From: Pseudoruminococcus_B sp937901805
GTDB taxonomy: Bacteria > Bacillota > Clostridia > Oscillospirales > Ruminococcaceae
DNA length: 64,000 bases
Reading direction: 5' to 3'
Assembly (NCBI GenBank): GCA_963560245.1
Contig: CAUWNS010000008.1
Location: 9,494-73,493 of the forward strand
Shown here piece after piece: positions 17,014 to 26,213 of this stretch; position 1 is the stretch's first letter; each line of letters starts with the position of its first letter. The notes beneath the pieces are model-generated. The model did no database searches, was not told the DNA's origin, and was given only the letters and a program-made list of their open reading frames with translations. Both the position numbers and the translations under genes were made by a program.

Positions 17014-17150
17014 GCAGGAAACGGGGAATGCGCGGATTTTCCATAGGGATCGTTGGCAAAAGGCGGCGGCTGCCTCTTTTGCCGATGGATAATTCCGATA
17101 TCCGGAATCCGATTACCGCAGGACAACATGGTTTCCTGCGGTATTTTTGT
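17014..17150 (+). promoter_or_regulatory. Attenuator and anti-terminator of the ABC-F gene
   Basis: A terminator hairpin (arms 17115-17123 and 17134-17142, nine pairs, then ATTTTTGT) lies just before the ABC-F ribosome binding site. The upstream segment 17014-17022 (GCAGGAAAC) is perfectly complementary to 17131-17139 (GTTTCCTGC) in the right side of that hairpin. It is also complementary over 8 bases to the leader-peptide codons at 16931-16938. The two pairings exclude each other, which is the layout of ribosome-mediated attenuation. Further small stems lie at about 17055-17080 and 17091-17107. Confidence 0.7.
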
Positions 17151-17168
17151 ATTCAGGAGGAATTTCCC

Positions 17169-18761
17169 ATGTCTATTATCTCTGTCAGTCATCTGACCTT
17201 TTCCTATGACAGCGCTGCCGACCCTATCTTTTCCGACGTCTCCTTTGAGCTGGACACGGACTGGAAACTCGGCTTTATCGGCCGAAACGGACGCGGTAAG
17301 ACCACCTTTTTAAATCTGTTGATGGGAAAATACCCCTACAGCGGAACCATTTTTTTCAGGGAAACCTTTTGCTATTTTCCGGATTCCCCGGCAAATCCCA
17401 GACTTGCGGCAATGGACGTAGTAAAAGACGTCATCGCCCCGTTCCGGCAATGGGAAACGGAGATGGAACAGCTGCTGAAAACCCCGGACGAAAACAATCT
17501 GTCCCGATACGGCGAACTGCTGGAGCGGTATCAATCCCTGGATGGATACGAAACAGAGGCAAATATCCAAAAAGAGGCTGCAAAGCTGGAAATCCCGGAA
17601 AGCCTGCTTACCCGTCGGTTTGACACGCTCAGCCAAGGGGAGCAGACCAAGCTGCTGCTCATCGGCATGTTTTTAAAAAAGCACTGTTTTCTGCTCATCG
17701 ATGAGCCGACCAACCATCTGGACATGCATGGCAGGCAGGTGCTCAGCCGATATTTGAGCGCCAAACATGGGTTCCTGCTTGTTTCCCATGACCGTACCTT
17801 CCTCAACGGCTGTATTGACCATGTTCTGAGTATCAACCGGGCCGATATTGAAGTAATGCATGGAAATTTTGACACCTGGCAGCAGCAAAAAGATCTGCGC
17901 GATCGCTATGAACTGGAACAGAACCGGAAACTCAAAGCACAGATTAACGAGCTGGAAACGGCGAAACGGAGGACATCCGGGTGGTCGGATAAAGTGGAGG
18001 CCACCAAAAAAGGGACGCGTACTGCGGGTCTGCGCCCGGACAGGGGTTTTATCGGGCGCAAGGCCGCCAAAATGATGAAGCGCGCAAAGGTACTGGAACA
18101 CCGGCAGGAGGCCGCTATTATGCAAAAAAGCAAACTGCTGAAAAACCTGGAGCAATCCGACGCGCTCAGTCTGCACCTGCTTGGACACCCCAAACAGGAA
18201 CTTATCCAGGTACAGAATCTGGCGATTGATTACGGCGACGGCCCCCTGTTTGCCCCGCTCTCTTTCCAAATCCGGCAGGGGGAACGGATTTGCCTGCAAG
18301 GGCCAAACGGGAGCGGAAAATCCAGTATTGTAAAGCTCCTGCTCGGGCAGAAAATCCCCTACAGCGGACGAATCCATCTGGCGGCCGGGCTGAACATCAG
18401 CTATGTGGCGCAGGATACCTCCCAGCTCCATGGTTCACCGGCAGAATATGCGGAAAAACTGGGGATTGACCGCACGCTGTTTTTCACCATCCTGCGCAAA
18501 CTCGGTTTTGCGCGCTCCCAGTTTGAACTGGATACCGCAGACGCAAGCGGCGGACAGAAAAAGAAAATCCTGCTGGCCGCCGGTCTGTGCATCCCGGCGC
18601 ACCTGTTTGTCTTTGACGAACCGCTCAATTTTATCGACGTCATCTCCCGCATCCAGATAGAAGAACTGGTGCTTGCAGAAAAACCTACGCTTCTCTTTAT
18701 TGAACATGACCGCGCTTTCTGCGAACATGCCGCCACGAAGACCGTTGTACTCTCCCGCTGA
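17169..18761 (+). CDS. ABC-F ribosomal protection protein, Lsa-like
   Basis: A 530-residue cytoplasmic protein with two ABC ATPase domains and no membrane segments. The first Walker A is GRNGRGKTT (near 40) and its Walker B region is LIDEPTNHLD; the second Walker A is GPNGSGKSS (near 375). A charged linker (about 240-330) separates the domains and would reach into the ribosomal tRNA sites. Wording such as DWKLGFIGRNGRGKTT and KHGFLLVSHDR resembles Lsa proteins, which displace lincosamides, streptogramin A and pleuromutilins from the ribosome. The longer frame from 16995 runs through the attenuator; ATG 17169 follows CAGGAGG by 8 bases. The resistance spectrum cannot be told by eye. Confidence 0.85.
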   Translation: MSIISVSHLTFSYDSAADPIFSDVSFELDTDWKLGFIGRNGRGKTTFLNLLMGKYPYSGTIFFRETFCYFPDSPANPRLAAMDVVKDVIAPFRQWETEMEQLLKTPDENNLSRYGELLERYQSLDGYETEANIQKEAAKLEIPESLLTRRFDTLSQGEQTKLLLIGMFLKKHCFLLIDEPTNHLDMHGRQVLSRYLSAKHGFLLVSHDRTFLNGCIDHVLSINRADIEVMHGNFDTWQQQKDLRDRYELEQNRKLKAQINELETAKRRTSGWSDKVEATKKGTRTAGLRPDRGFIGRKAAKMMKRAKVLEHRQEAAIMQKSKLLKNLEQSDALSLHLLGHPKQELIQVQNLAIDYGDGPLFAPLSFQIRQGERICLQGPNGSGKSSIVKLLLGQKIPYSGRIHLAAGLNISYVAQDTSQLHGSPAEYAEKLGIDRTLFFTILRKLGFARSQFELDTADASGGQKKKILLAAGLCIPAHLFVFDEPLNFIDVISRIQIEELVLAEKPTLLFIEHDRAFCEHAATKTVVLSR

Positions 18762-19464
18762 CAGCCCGTTCTAATCTCCGGCAGAGGCGGGAAAATGTCT
18801 TTGCAGACAGCGCTTCCTGAAAAAGGCGCCCCTTCCAGGCAGATCGGTGCAAACTTCCATGATTTGCGAAAAAACGAGTCATCCCCCTGTTCCCGTCCTC
18901 AAAAATCTGTTATAATACGAACAGTTTTGCCGATAGAAAAAAGGCGTTCCCCCTGTCCGGAAAGATTCCGCAGGAGAGGAAGCAGCCAGACAACCTTGTT
19001 TTCCAAAGGGCAGCCGGCAGAGTTCCCGACCGTCCATTCCAAACACCGGAGCGATTAACGGGGCATGCCCTGCCGCCGGACAAAAATCCGGAATGGAAGC
19101 GGTCACAGAGCACGACGAGCATGCTCGGACGTGTTTTACATGCATCGAAACAAGGCGTATCCGGGAGCTCCTTCACTCGTTCTCTGCCGAACTAAATGGG
19201 CTGAAACGGCAATTTTATGTAAACCCAAACCGGGCCGATCATCTTCTGGAGGGGACGCTCGGCTATCCTGTGTATCATCCGCCCGTTCCTGCGGGGAACG
19301 CCTCGTTATCCCTGCAAACGGGGGAGTTTTGTAATACACCAGATCTGCACAGGAGATGGCTCCGGACTATCCCGCGAATATACCGGCCGTTATCCGGAAA
19401 CAACCGGTTCTTCCCGCCGCTGTGCCCGGCGTTTTATCTTGAGTGCAGAAAACAATACCGAAAA
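18762..19464 (+). other. Long untranslated or unassigned leader ahead of the MFS gene
   Basis: No recognisable gene in about 700 bases. An extended -10 box (TGTTATAAT, about 18907-18915) suggests transcription starts near 18922, leaving a leader of about 540 bases. The MFS reading frame is open back to an ATG at 19093, but that 124-codon extension matches no family I know and has no ribosome binding site. A short GC stem with TTTTATCTT sits at 19415-19440 and could be a weak terminator. It may be a regulatory leader like that of the neighbouring ABC-F gene. Confidence 0.4.
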
Positions 19465-20697
19465 ATGACTGACAAAGGAGGGCTTCCCATCAAAAAAGCT
19501 TCGCTATCCCGTTTTTTACTGCTTTTTTCTCTGGTACAAATTTTTAACAATACCGCTCATCCCATTACTCCGACTGTAATCAACCGGCTGGACATGCCGG
19601 ATTACATGTTCGGGGTCTGCTATGCCATTATGTCCGCCGCCTATTTCCTGTTTGCCCCGCTGTGGGGGAAAATCAGCGACCGTGTGGGACGCGCAAAAAC
19701 CATCGCGTTTGTAACCGTGGGCAATTCCCTGGGACAGCTGATTTTTGGGCTTGCTACAGGGCCGGTTTCCCTGGTGATTGGACGGACGATCACCGGAATG
19801 TTCGCCGGAGGATACCATGTCTCCGCCATGGCGTATGTCGCGGACATCAGTACATCGGAAAATCTTGGGAAAAACACCTCCATTTATGCGGCCATTATCT
19901 CGGTGAGCACCGCGGGAGGATATCTGCTGGGCGGTTTGCTGGGCGACCTTGGCATCGGCGTAACCTTTGGCGCCCAGTGTATCGGACTTATTGCCGCAGG
20001 CGCTTTGATTTTCCTGTTCCTGGACAATGCGCAGCAATACGATCGACAAACCCCGATTTCCCTGAAAACAGCGAATCCCTTCAGCGCGTTTGCCGCATCC
20101 AAACCCATGTGGTCGACAGGGATCGTCCTGCTCTTTATTGGAGTATTTGCCGCTTCCTTTGCCACAAACGGCTATGATAACGCCTTTAACTACTATATCA
20201 AGGACATTTTAAACTTTCCTCCATCCTACAATGGGATAATCAAGGCCCTTGTCGGGCTGATTGGACTGACTGCCAACTTTACGATTAACCTATGGCTGGT
20301 TAAGCGGACAGACAACTACAAGTCCATTATCGGGGTATTTTCCCTGTGCGCTTCCTCCCTTTTCTGCGTGGTCCTGACCGGGGGAAATCTCAGCTTTATT
20401 GTGTTCAATATTGTCTTTTATATCTTCAACGCCATCTATCTGCCAATCCAGCAGGCCATCGTGGCAAACAGCACGGACAAGGTTACAAACGGAGTCAAAC
20501 TGGGAATGTTCAATTCCATCCGGGCGCTCGGGATGGTATTCGGCCCTCTGACCGCAGGCTTTGCCTATGCGGTATGGAGTAAACTTCCCTTTGTGCTGTG
20601 CGCGGTTTCCTTTGCAATTGCCGTGGTTTCCAGCGTCCTGCTTTTATTCTACCGAAAAAAACACTGTGCCGATCCTGCCGGGCAAAAACTTTCCTGA
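19465..20697 (+). CDS. MFS multidrug efflux transporter
   Basis: About 410 residues with 12 predicted membrane segments. The MFS motif A loop GKISDRVGRAKT lies after the second segment and a second conserved stretch, GRTITGMFAGGY, follows; this is the drug:H+ antiporter group near TetA-like pumps. The only in-frame ATG close to the first membrane segment is at 19465 and has no ribosome binding site. A strong AAAGGAGG (19474-19481) instead points at the in-frame ATC codon 19489-19491, which would give I/MKKASLSRF. The start is therefore doubtful. It lies between ABC-F and MATE genes, suggesting a resistance block; substrate unknown. Confidence 0.8.
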   Translation: MTDKGGLPIKKASLSRFLLLFSLVQIFNNTAHPITPTVINRLDMPDYMFGVCYAIMSAAYFLFAPLWGKISDRVGRAKTIAFVTVGNSLGQLIFGLATGPVSLVIGRTITGMFAGGYHVSAMAYVADISTSENLGKNTSIYAAIISVSTAGGYLLGGLLGDLGIGVTFGAQCIGLIAAGALIFLFLDNAQQYDRQTPISLKTANPFSAFAASKPMWSTGIVLLFIGVFAASFATNGYDNAFNYYIKDILNFPPSYNGIIKALVGLIGLTANFTINLWLVKRTDNYKSIIGVFSLCASSLFCVVLTGGNLSFIVFNIVFYIFNAIYLPIQQAIVANSTDKVTNGVKLGMFNSIRALGMVFGPLTAGFAYAVWSKLPFVLCAVSFAIAVVSSVLLLFYRKKHCADPAGQKLS

Positions 20698-20704
20698 TAA
20701 CTAC

Positions 20705-20754
20705 AGACACCCTCCTTGTTCCGAAAATTTTGGAACAGGGAGGGTGTCTTTTTA
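20705..20754 (+). terminator. Terminator between MFS and MATE genes
   Basis: Stem of 18 pairs (arms 20705-20722 and 20732-20749) with a 9-base loop and TTTTT after it. It sits between convergent genes and ends the MFS transcript. Confidence 0.9.
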
Positions 20755-22101
20755 CAATCCGCTTTTTTGCAGATGAATCCGCTTCCACTTTCCAGTGCGA
20801 TATTCCAAAAAGGAGATGAGATAATTGGCCGTCCAGCCAATCGGCACGGCCATCCAGACCATGTGGATGCCAAAGCGCGGGGCCAGGGTGACTGCCAGCA
20901 CCACACGCAGCCCCAGATTGACCAGGTTTGCAACCGTAAACATGGTCATATCCCCGGCGCCGCGCAGCACGCCGTCCGTGATCATTTTCAGGCCGATCAT
21001 GACAAAGAACCAGCCCATAAAGCGGATACAGCGGATTCCGGTATCCAGGGCAACCTGCGTGCCGTCTTTATCCAGGAACATGGAGATAATGGGAACGGAG
21101 AACAGCTGAAGGACCACACAGAGTATGGCGGCAAAGACGGCGACAATCCCATAGCTGGTATGGTATCCCTTTTTCACCCGTTCCAATTCTCCGGCGCCGA
21201 TATTCTGCGCAGCATAAGAGGAAATCGCGTTGCCCATGGCTGCCATTGGGACAATGGCAATGCTCTCGATACGCATGGCGGCGGAGTAACCTGCCAGCAT
21301 TTCCGACCCAAAGCTGTTGACCACCGACTGCACCAGCATCATCCCGATGGAGACGGTGGACTGCTGGAGAATCGACGGCAGGGCAATGCGCGTCATATTC
21401 CGCAGTTCTGCAAAATCAAAGCAGACCCCGGTCTTTTCCGGATGCGACCAAAGTTCCCGTAAAAACAGGCAGAAAGAGATCACAGCGGAAACCCCCTGTG
21501 CAATCAGGGTTGCCCAGGCCGCGCCCGCCACACCCATATGCAGGGAAACGACCATGTAGAGATCCAGCGCCACATTGAGCACGGAGGAAAAAATCAGCAG
21601 GTAGAGCGGAATCCTGGAGCGCCCGAGCGCATTGAACATCGCAGAGAGCACGTTGTACATAAACAGAAACGGCAGGCCGATAAAATAGATGTTCAGATAG
21701 GTCATCGCATCCCCCATGATATTGGAAGGTGTACGCAGCATTTCCATAATCGAGGTGCTGAATACGAGTCCCGCTGCACCGAGCAGAATGCTGATGCCCA
21801 AAAAAGACAGCAGAGCTGTAGAGACGGAGCGTTTCATCGTACGGTAATCCCTCCGTCCAAACGTCTGGCTGACAATGACGGAAGCCCCCACGCCGCCGCC
21901 AATGGCAATGGAGATAAACACGTTGGTCAGGGAATAAGAGGCGCCGACCGCAGCCAGAGCATTTTCTCCGACAAAACGTCCGACAATCACTGAATCCGCC
22001 ATGGTATAAAACTGTTGAAACAAATTCCCAATAATCATGGGAAAGGCAAAAAAGAGGAGCGCCTTGAGCGGGCGTTCCCGGATGAGATATTCTTTATCCA
22101 T
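20752..22101 (-). CDS. MATE family efflux transporter
   Basis: A 449-residue polytopic protein with about 12 membrane segments in two halves. The N-terminal half contains PMIIGNLFQQFYTMADSVIVG, the usual MatE opening. MATE pumps expel cationic drugs or metabolites using Na+ or H+. The frame extends to 22176, but ATG 22101 starts the family-typical N-terminus (MDKEYLIRERPLKAL) and has AAGGGG upstream. Two terminator-like hairpins lie 120-220 bases upstream on the same strand. The gene converges on the MFS gene. Substrate unknown. Confidence 0.9.
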   Translation of the reverse strand: MDKEYLIRERPLKALLFFAFPMIIGNLFQQFYTMADSVIVGRFVGENALAAVGASYSLTNVFISIAIGGGVGASVIVSQTFGRRDYRTMKRSVSTALLSFLGISILLGAAGLVFSTSIMEMLRTPSNIMGDAMTYLNIYFIGLPFLFMYNVLSAMFNALGRSRIPLYLLIFSSVLNVALDLYMVVSLHMGVAGAAWATLIAQGVSAVISFCLFLRELWSHPEKTGVCFDFAELRNMTRIALPSILQQSTVSIGMMLVQSVVNSFGSEMLAGYSAAMRIESIAIVPMAAMGNAISSYAAQNIGAGELERVKKGYHTSYGIVAVFAAILCVVLQLFSVPIISMFLDKDGTQVALDTGIRCIRFMGWFFVMIGLKMITDGVLRGAGDMTMFTVANLVNLGLRVVLAVTLAPRFGIHMVWMAVPIGWTANYLISFLEYRTGKWKRIHLQKSGL

Positions 22102-22223
22102 TCGCGTCAATTCCCCTTCTCTAAAATAACGGTACGCAGGATATCCCCGCGCGGGCAGGCTTGCAGACGCCTGCAACGCGGTTCATTATACCATGCAGTC
22201 CGCATAAAATCCAGAAAACAGGC

Positions 22224-22262
22224 AAAAAAGCAGATGTTTCCTGTCGAAACATCTGCTTTTTT
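22224..22262. terminator. Perfect 16-bp hairpin upstream of the MATE gene
   Basis: Arms 22224-22239 and 22247-22262 are perfect complements (AAAAAAGCAGATGTTT) around a 7-base loop, with A and T tails on both strands. A second hairpin (GAGGCG/CGCCTC, about 22300-22315) followed by TTTTT on the minus strand precedes it. No gene is visible just upstream on either strand, so they may be attenuators of the MATE leader or end an unseen small RNA. The rest of 22263-22791 shows no convincing coding region. Confidence 0.6.
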
Positions 22263-22791
22263 GAAAACTGAATTCACGCAGATTCCGGAAAAAGAGGCGG
22301 CTACGCCTCCTCCCCTTCAATTTCCATGATACCCATCTGCCGCGGGGAAATACTGTTTTATTGCTCCGTGCTGTATCCAGTATTTCCGGGAAACTTTCAG
22401 AAAAAGGCGTTTCGGAAGCGGCATTGTCGCCTGAAGCCGGCAGGAGCTTCCATTTTTTGTGCAGAACAGACGGTACAGAAGGAAAGCTTCCTGGAAGAGA
22501 GAGACGCAAAACAGGGATCCCGTTTTGCCGAAAGATCGATCTCCGGAGGACAATCGCTTATCAGAGGGTTCCTTGCATTTTGCCTTTCCATAAGTTTTAA
22601 ACGCCGCAGGAGGCTTGCATCAGCCAAAGTTTGGCGGGATTATCTCACAAAAAGAAAGAAAAAATCCGTTTTCCTATTCCCCCATTGTTCCCCGTACTTT
22701 TCATCCGCATACATACGAATAATCAGCTATCAGATGGTGAAACTGTTTGTAAACGCCTTTTATTTTCCAGAGCAGGAGGCCGCTGTCCACA

Positions 22792-24036
22792 ATGCAAAAG
22801 CAGATTTTGATTGTAACCACAACCAGCGATTTCCTATACAAATTTGAACTGGACAATGTGAAAATCCTCCAGAGTATGGGGTATACCGTACATTATGCCG
22901 CCAATATGAACGAACCGCATTACCTGTCCAGCGAAGGGGTTTTCGGCAGGCTTGACGTAACCCCGCACCATATTCCCATTGCCCGTTCCCCCTATCTTTT
23001 TCACGACAATAAAAAGGCCCTGTACTGCCTGATTGACCTGATACGGGAACAGGGCATTCAAGCGGTTCACTGTCACACCCCTGTCGGCGGGCTATTAGGG
23101 CGGTTATGCGGGGAATTGATGGGAAAACAGGCGCCTGTGATCCTCTATACCGCGCATGGGTTCCACTTTTACAAGGGAGCTCCGATGTATAACCAGCTGG
23201 TCTATTATCCAGTAGAACGGCTGCTCGCCAGAAACACGGATATTCTGATTGTGATTAACCGGGAAGATTACCAAAGCGCATTAAAACTCCCGCTGAAAAA
23301 AGGCGGCAAGGTTTACCGGATACCGGGCGTAGGGCTAAACGGGCGCATATTCCGCCCAATCTCTGACAAGCAAAGGGAACGGTGCCGCCAAAAGCTCGGC
23401 ATTTCCCCGGATGAGTGTTTTCTACTCTCTGTCGGGGAACTGAATGAAAACAAAAACCACCGCGTGATGTTACAGGCTCTTGCCAAAATCCGCCGGGAGC
23501 CGGAAGGGCTGCCTCCCATCCGGTACGGGATCTGCGGCGATGGTTTTTTCAGGGAAAGGCTTGCACAGTGGGTAGAGGAATTGGGACTGACAGAAACCGT
23601 CACCCTATATGGATTTCGTCAGGACATACCGGAAATACTGGGAGCGGCTGACGCCGCCGTCTTTCCCTCTAAACGGGAGGGGCTGGGCATGGCGGGATTG
23701 GAGGCGCTTGCCATGGGCATCCCCCTGCTGGCAAGCGACAATCGAGGGACCAGGGAGTACATGGAAGATGGAAAAAATGGATTTTTATGCGCCCACGACA
23801 ATGTGGACGGGTTTATCCGCGGGATCCGGAGGCTCTGCGCGCTCAGTACGTCCGAGCGCAGGGAAATGGCGCGGTTGTGCATACGCTCTGCAAAACCCTT
23901 TGACCGTGAACATGCAAACGCCGCCATGCAAACAGTCTACGCCGATCTCGACGCACGGGTACAGCTCAAATTTAGCTCCTCGTCCGGGCGCACCCAGGGT
24001 GAGCATCCTGATGGGCAGCTACAACCCCCGCAGTAA
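22792..24036 (+). CDS. Glycosyltransferase family 4, EpsD-like
   Basis: A 414-residue GT-B enzyme. The N-terminal half begins QKQILIVTTTSDF and holds HCHTPVGGLLGRL and YTAHGFHFYKG, typical of EpsD/CapM-type transferases acting on lipid-linked intermediates. The C-terminal half has the nucleotide-sugar motif PSKREGLGMAGLEALAMG with the E-x7-E pattern. It would transfer a sugar to the growing repeat on the cytoplasmic face. First gene of the polysaccharide cluster; AGGAGG is about 12 bases upstream of the ATG. It overlaps the next glycosyltransferase. Donor and acceptor unknown. Confidence 0.88.
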   Translation: MQKQILIVTTTSDFLYKFELDNVKILQSMGYTVHYAANMNEPHYLSSEGVFGRLDVTPHHIPIARSPYLFHDNKKALYCLIDLIREQGIQAVHCHTPVGGLLGRLCGELMGKQAPVILYTAHGFHFYKGAPMYNQLVYYPVERLLARNTDILIVINREDYQSALKLPLKKGGKVYRIPGVGLNGRIFRPISDKQRERCRQKLGISPDECFLLSVGELNENKNHRVMLQALAKIRREPEGLPPIRYGICGDGFFRERLAQWVEELGLTETVTLYGFRQDIPEILGAADAAVFPSKREGLGMAGLEALAMGIPLLASDNRGTREYMEDGKNGFLCAHDNVDGFIRGIRRLCALSTSERREMARLCIRSAKPFDREHANAAMQTVYADLDARVQLKFSSSSGRTQGEHPDGQLQPPQ

Positions 24037-24844
24037 ACAGCAAGTAGTCGCCGCCGTCCGCTCTCTGATTCGGCAGGAATTCTCCGATTGGGAACTGCTG
24101 CTCTACGATGACGGATCAAGCGAACCTTTTGCCGAAACCCTGCGGGAAGTTTGCCGAATAGACGGGAGAATCCGTTATCTCCGCGGGGACTGCAACAAAG
24201 GGCTAGCCTATGCGCTCAACCAGTGTATTCGATATGCCGAAGGAGACTACTTTGCACGAATGGATGACGACGATCTCTCGCTGCCGGCACGGCTGGCAGA
24301 ACAGGTTCAGTTTCTGGACTCCCACCCACAGTATCAATGGGTCGGATGCGCGGCATGGCTGTTTGACGGGGGTTCCATCTGGGGAAAACAGAGAAAGCCC
24401 GCCGTTCCTCAGGCAAAGGATTTTTTATTCAACTCCCCCTATATCCATCCCACGGTGATGTTCCGCAGGAAGGCGCTGACACAGGCGGGAGGATATTCCG
24501 AATCCCCCGCCGTATTCCAATGCGAGGACTATGAGCTGTTTTTGCGCCTGCATGCGCAGGGTATGCAGGGTTATAACCTTCCGGACGTACTGTTTTGCTA
24601 TCGGGAAGGCCGCGGCGCCTATCGAAAACGCTCCTATGCACGGAGAATCCGGGAGGCAGAGGTGCGCCTGCGGGGGTTCCGGAAACTGGGCATTTTAACG
24701 CCCCTGACCGCAGGGTATGTCCTGAAACCTCTGCTGATCGGGCTGATACCGACACCGCTGTACGCCTTTTTCAAAAGAAGTCAGTATAAAAACCCCACAT
24801 CCCGGCAGGAGAGGAGGAAGCAGCATGGAAAGGGTTCCCGATAG
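23999..24844 (+). CDS. Glycosyltransferase family 2
   Basis: About 281 residues of GT-A fold: SILMGSYNPRSK at the N-terminus, LLYDDGSSEPF, then the divalent-metal motif RMDDDDLS near residue 85 and an acceptor-side ED in QCEDYELFLR. The frame is open far upstream inside the preceding gene; the domain itself begins at the GTG at 23999, with an ATG at 24011 as alternative. It overlaps the GT4 gene by 38 bases and the following gene by 20. It is an inverting transferase for the exported glycan; the sugar is unknown. Confidence 0.85.
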   Translation: MSILMGSYNPRSKQQVVAAVRSLIRQEFSDWELLLYDDGSSEPFAETLREVCRIDGRIRYLRGDCNKGLAYALNQCIRYAEGDYFARMDDDDLSLPARLAEQVQFLDSHPQYQWVGCAAWLFDGGSIWGKQRKPAVPQAKDFLFNSPYIHPTVMFRRKALTQAGGYSESPAVFQCEDYELFLRLHAQGMQGYNLPDVLFCYREGRGAYRKRSYARRIREAEVRLRGFRKLGILTPLTAGYVLKPLLIGLIPTPLYAFFKRSQYKNPTSRQERRKQHGKGSR

Positions 24845-26213
24845 AAGCAAAACTGCATGCTACCGGGAAATTTTGCAGCGCTCGCCGGGGCTCCTTGCCC
24901 CGCTGTGCGGGATGGAAATTCCGGAAGCAGATCCCGTTTGCTCTGCCGCAGGTTATGTCCTGGCTCCGGCGCTTGCCGGATTTGTCCAATGGATATTGGC
25001 ACAGGCAAAGAAGGATGGAATCCGCCGGCTGTATTTTCTTGCGCGCGACGGGTATTTCCCCTGCCGCGCCGCCCGCCTGTCCTGTGAAGCCTATGGGATT
25101 TCTATCGAGTGCCGGTATCTGTATCTCTCCCGGTACTCCCTGCGCCGGCCCCTGTACCATCTGGATCGGGAGGCGGCGCTGCACGATATCTGCCGGAATG
25201 CTGTCCGGATTACCCCGGACATCCTGCTCAGAAGGGCGGGCATTGCACCGGAAAAACAAGAGGGTGTATTCCATGCCCTCTCGCTGCCCTATGGGAAAAA
25301 CCAGGCGCTTTCCAAAGCCGATCTGGCAGCCATCCGCCGCAAAATGCAGGGCTGTCCCCCCTTTTGGGACGCCGTGGAGCACGCGTCCCGGCAGGCGTTT
25401 CCTGCTTTGGCAGGATATCTGCGCCAGGAAGGGCTGTTTGAAGATGTTCCCTATGCCATTGTGGACAGCGGGTGGCTCGGTTCCATGCAGCAATCCCTTC
25501 AAACCCTGCTGCGCCTGCAAAAAAGAGAGGCCGAGCTGAAAGGTTACTACTGGGGGCTGTACTCGATCCCCGCCGGGATGAAACGGGAAAATTACCGTTG
25601 TTTTTTCTTTGATCCCGAGCACCATCTCCGGGAAAAGGTATTTTTTAACAACTGCGTCTATGAGGCGGTCTTCTCCGCCCCGCATGGGACAACCACCGGA
25701 TACCGGATACAAAACGGGCGGTTTATCCCCCTTTTGGGGACATGCCCGCAGCGGCAGATCGATTTTCTGCACCGGATTGGAGAAATCTTTACCCAATATC
25801 TCCGCCTGTCGACCAAACACAGAGAGACGTCCTTTTTCCATGCGGATTTTTCACGGGACAAAAAGGTGATTGGGGAACTGCTCTCCCTCTTTCTCTGTTA
25901 TCCGAGCCGTGCGGAAGCGGAAGCCTTCGGCGGGCTGCCTTTCAGCGACGACGTCCTGGAGGGAGAAGAACAGCCTCTGGCGGCCCCTTTAAACGAGCAG
26001 GAGCTGCGTATGGCAGGACATCCCCATGCAAAACTGCTTACCGCAGCCGGCGCCCGCGGAAAAAAACTGCGGGAAAGCGCCTGGTACGAGGCGAGCGCCG
26101 TCCTCTATTCTCCCCATACAAAGCAGCATCTGCGGCAGTACACCTTTTTTAAATACCTGCGCCATATGAAAAAAGCTTTGCGCAGACAAAAGAGGAGGGA
26201 CATGGATGCCTGA
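24825..26213 (+). CDS. COG5610-like C-terminal module protein, no HAD domain
   Basis: A 462-residue predicted cytoplasmic protein that I cannot assign a reaction. Two stretches, RRLYFLARDGYFPCRAARL near residues 66-84 and IVDSGWLGSMQQSL near 210, match in order the stretches DKLLFLSRDGDVLLKAY and AVDIGWAGSGAMML of the larger HAD protein encoded at 27776. It therefore looks like that protein C-terminal module without the phosphatase half. GAGGAGG precedes the ATG. It overlaps both neighbours (20 and 8 bases). Proteins with this module are common in polysaccharide clusters; a transferase-like role is a guess. Confidence 0.6.
   Translation: MERVPDRSKTACYREILQRSPGLLAPLCGMEIPEADPVCSAAGYVLAPALAGFVQWILAQAKKDGIRRLYFLARDGYFPCRAARLSCEAYGISIECRYLYLSRYSLRRPLYHLDREAALHDICRNAVRITPDILLRRAGIAPEKQEGVFHALSLPYGKNQALSKADLAAIRRKMQGCPPFWDAVEHASRQAFPALAGYLRQEGLFEDVPYAIVDSGWLGSMQQSLQTLLRLQKREAELKGYYWGLYSIPAGMKRENYRCFFFDPEHHLREKVFFNNCVYEAVFSAPHGTTTGYRIQNGRFIPLLGTCPQRQIDFLHRIGEIFTQYLRLSTKHRETSFFHADFSRDKKVIGELLSLFLCYPSRAEAEAFGGLPFSDDVLEGEEQPLAAPLNEQELRMAGHPHAKLLTAAGARGKKLRESAWYEASAVLYSPHTKQHLRQYTFFKYLRHMKKALRRQKRRDMDA

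Noticed and set aside
16995..17168. N-terminal extension of the ABC-F frame
   Set aside because: It runs through the attenuator and terminator; the ATG at 17169 has the ribosome binding site and family N-terminus.
22326..22847. 173-codon plus-strand frame before the GT4 gene
   Set aside because: Low-complexity translation with no domain and it runs into the GT4 gene in another frame.
23609..23998. Upstream extension of the GT2 frame into the GT4 gene
   Set aside because: It overlaps the conserved C-terminal half of the GT4 enzyme in another frame; the GT2 fold starts only near 23999.
24771..25841. 356-codon minus-strand frame across the COG5610-like gene
   Set aside because: Shadow of a gene firmly set in an overlapping operon; no start signal.
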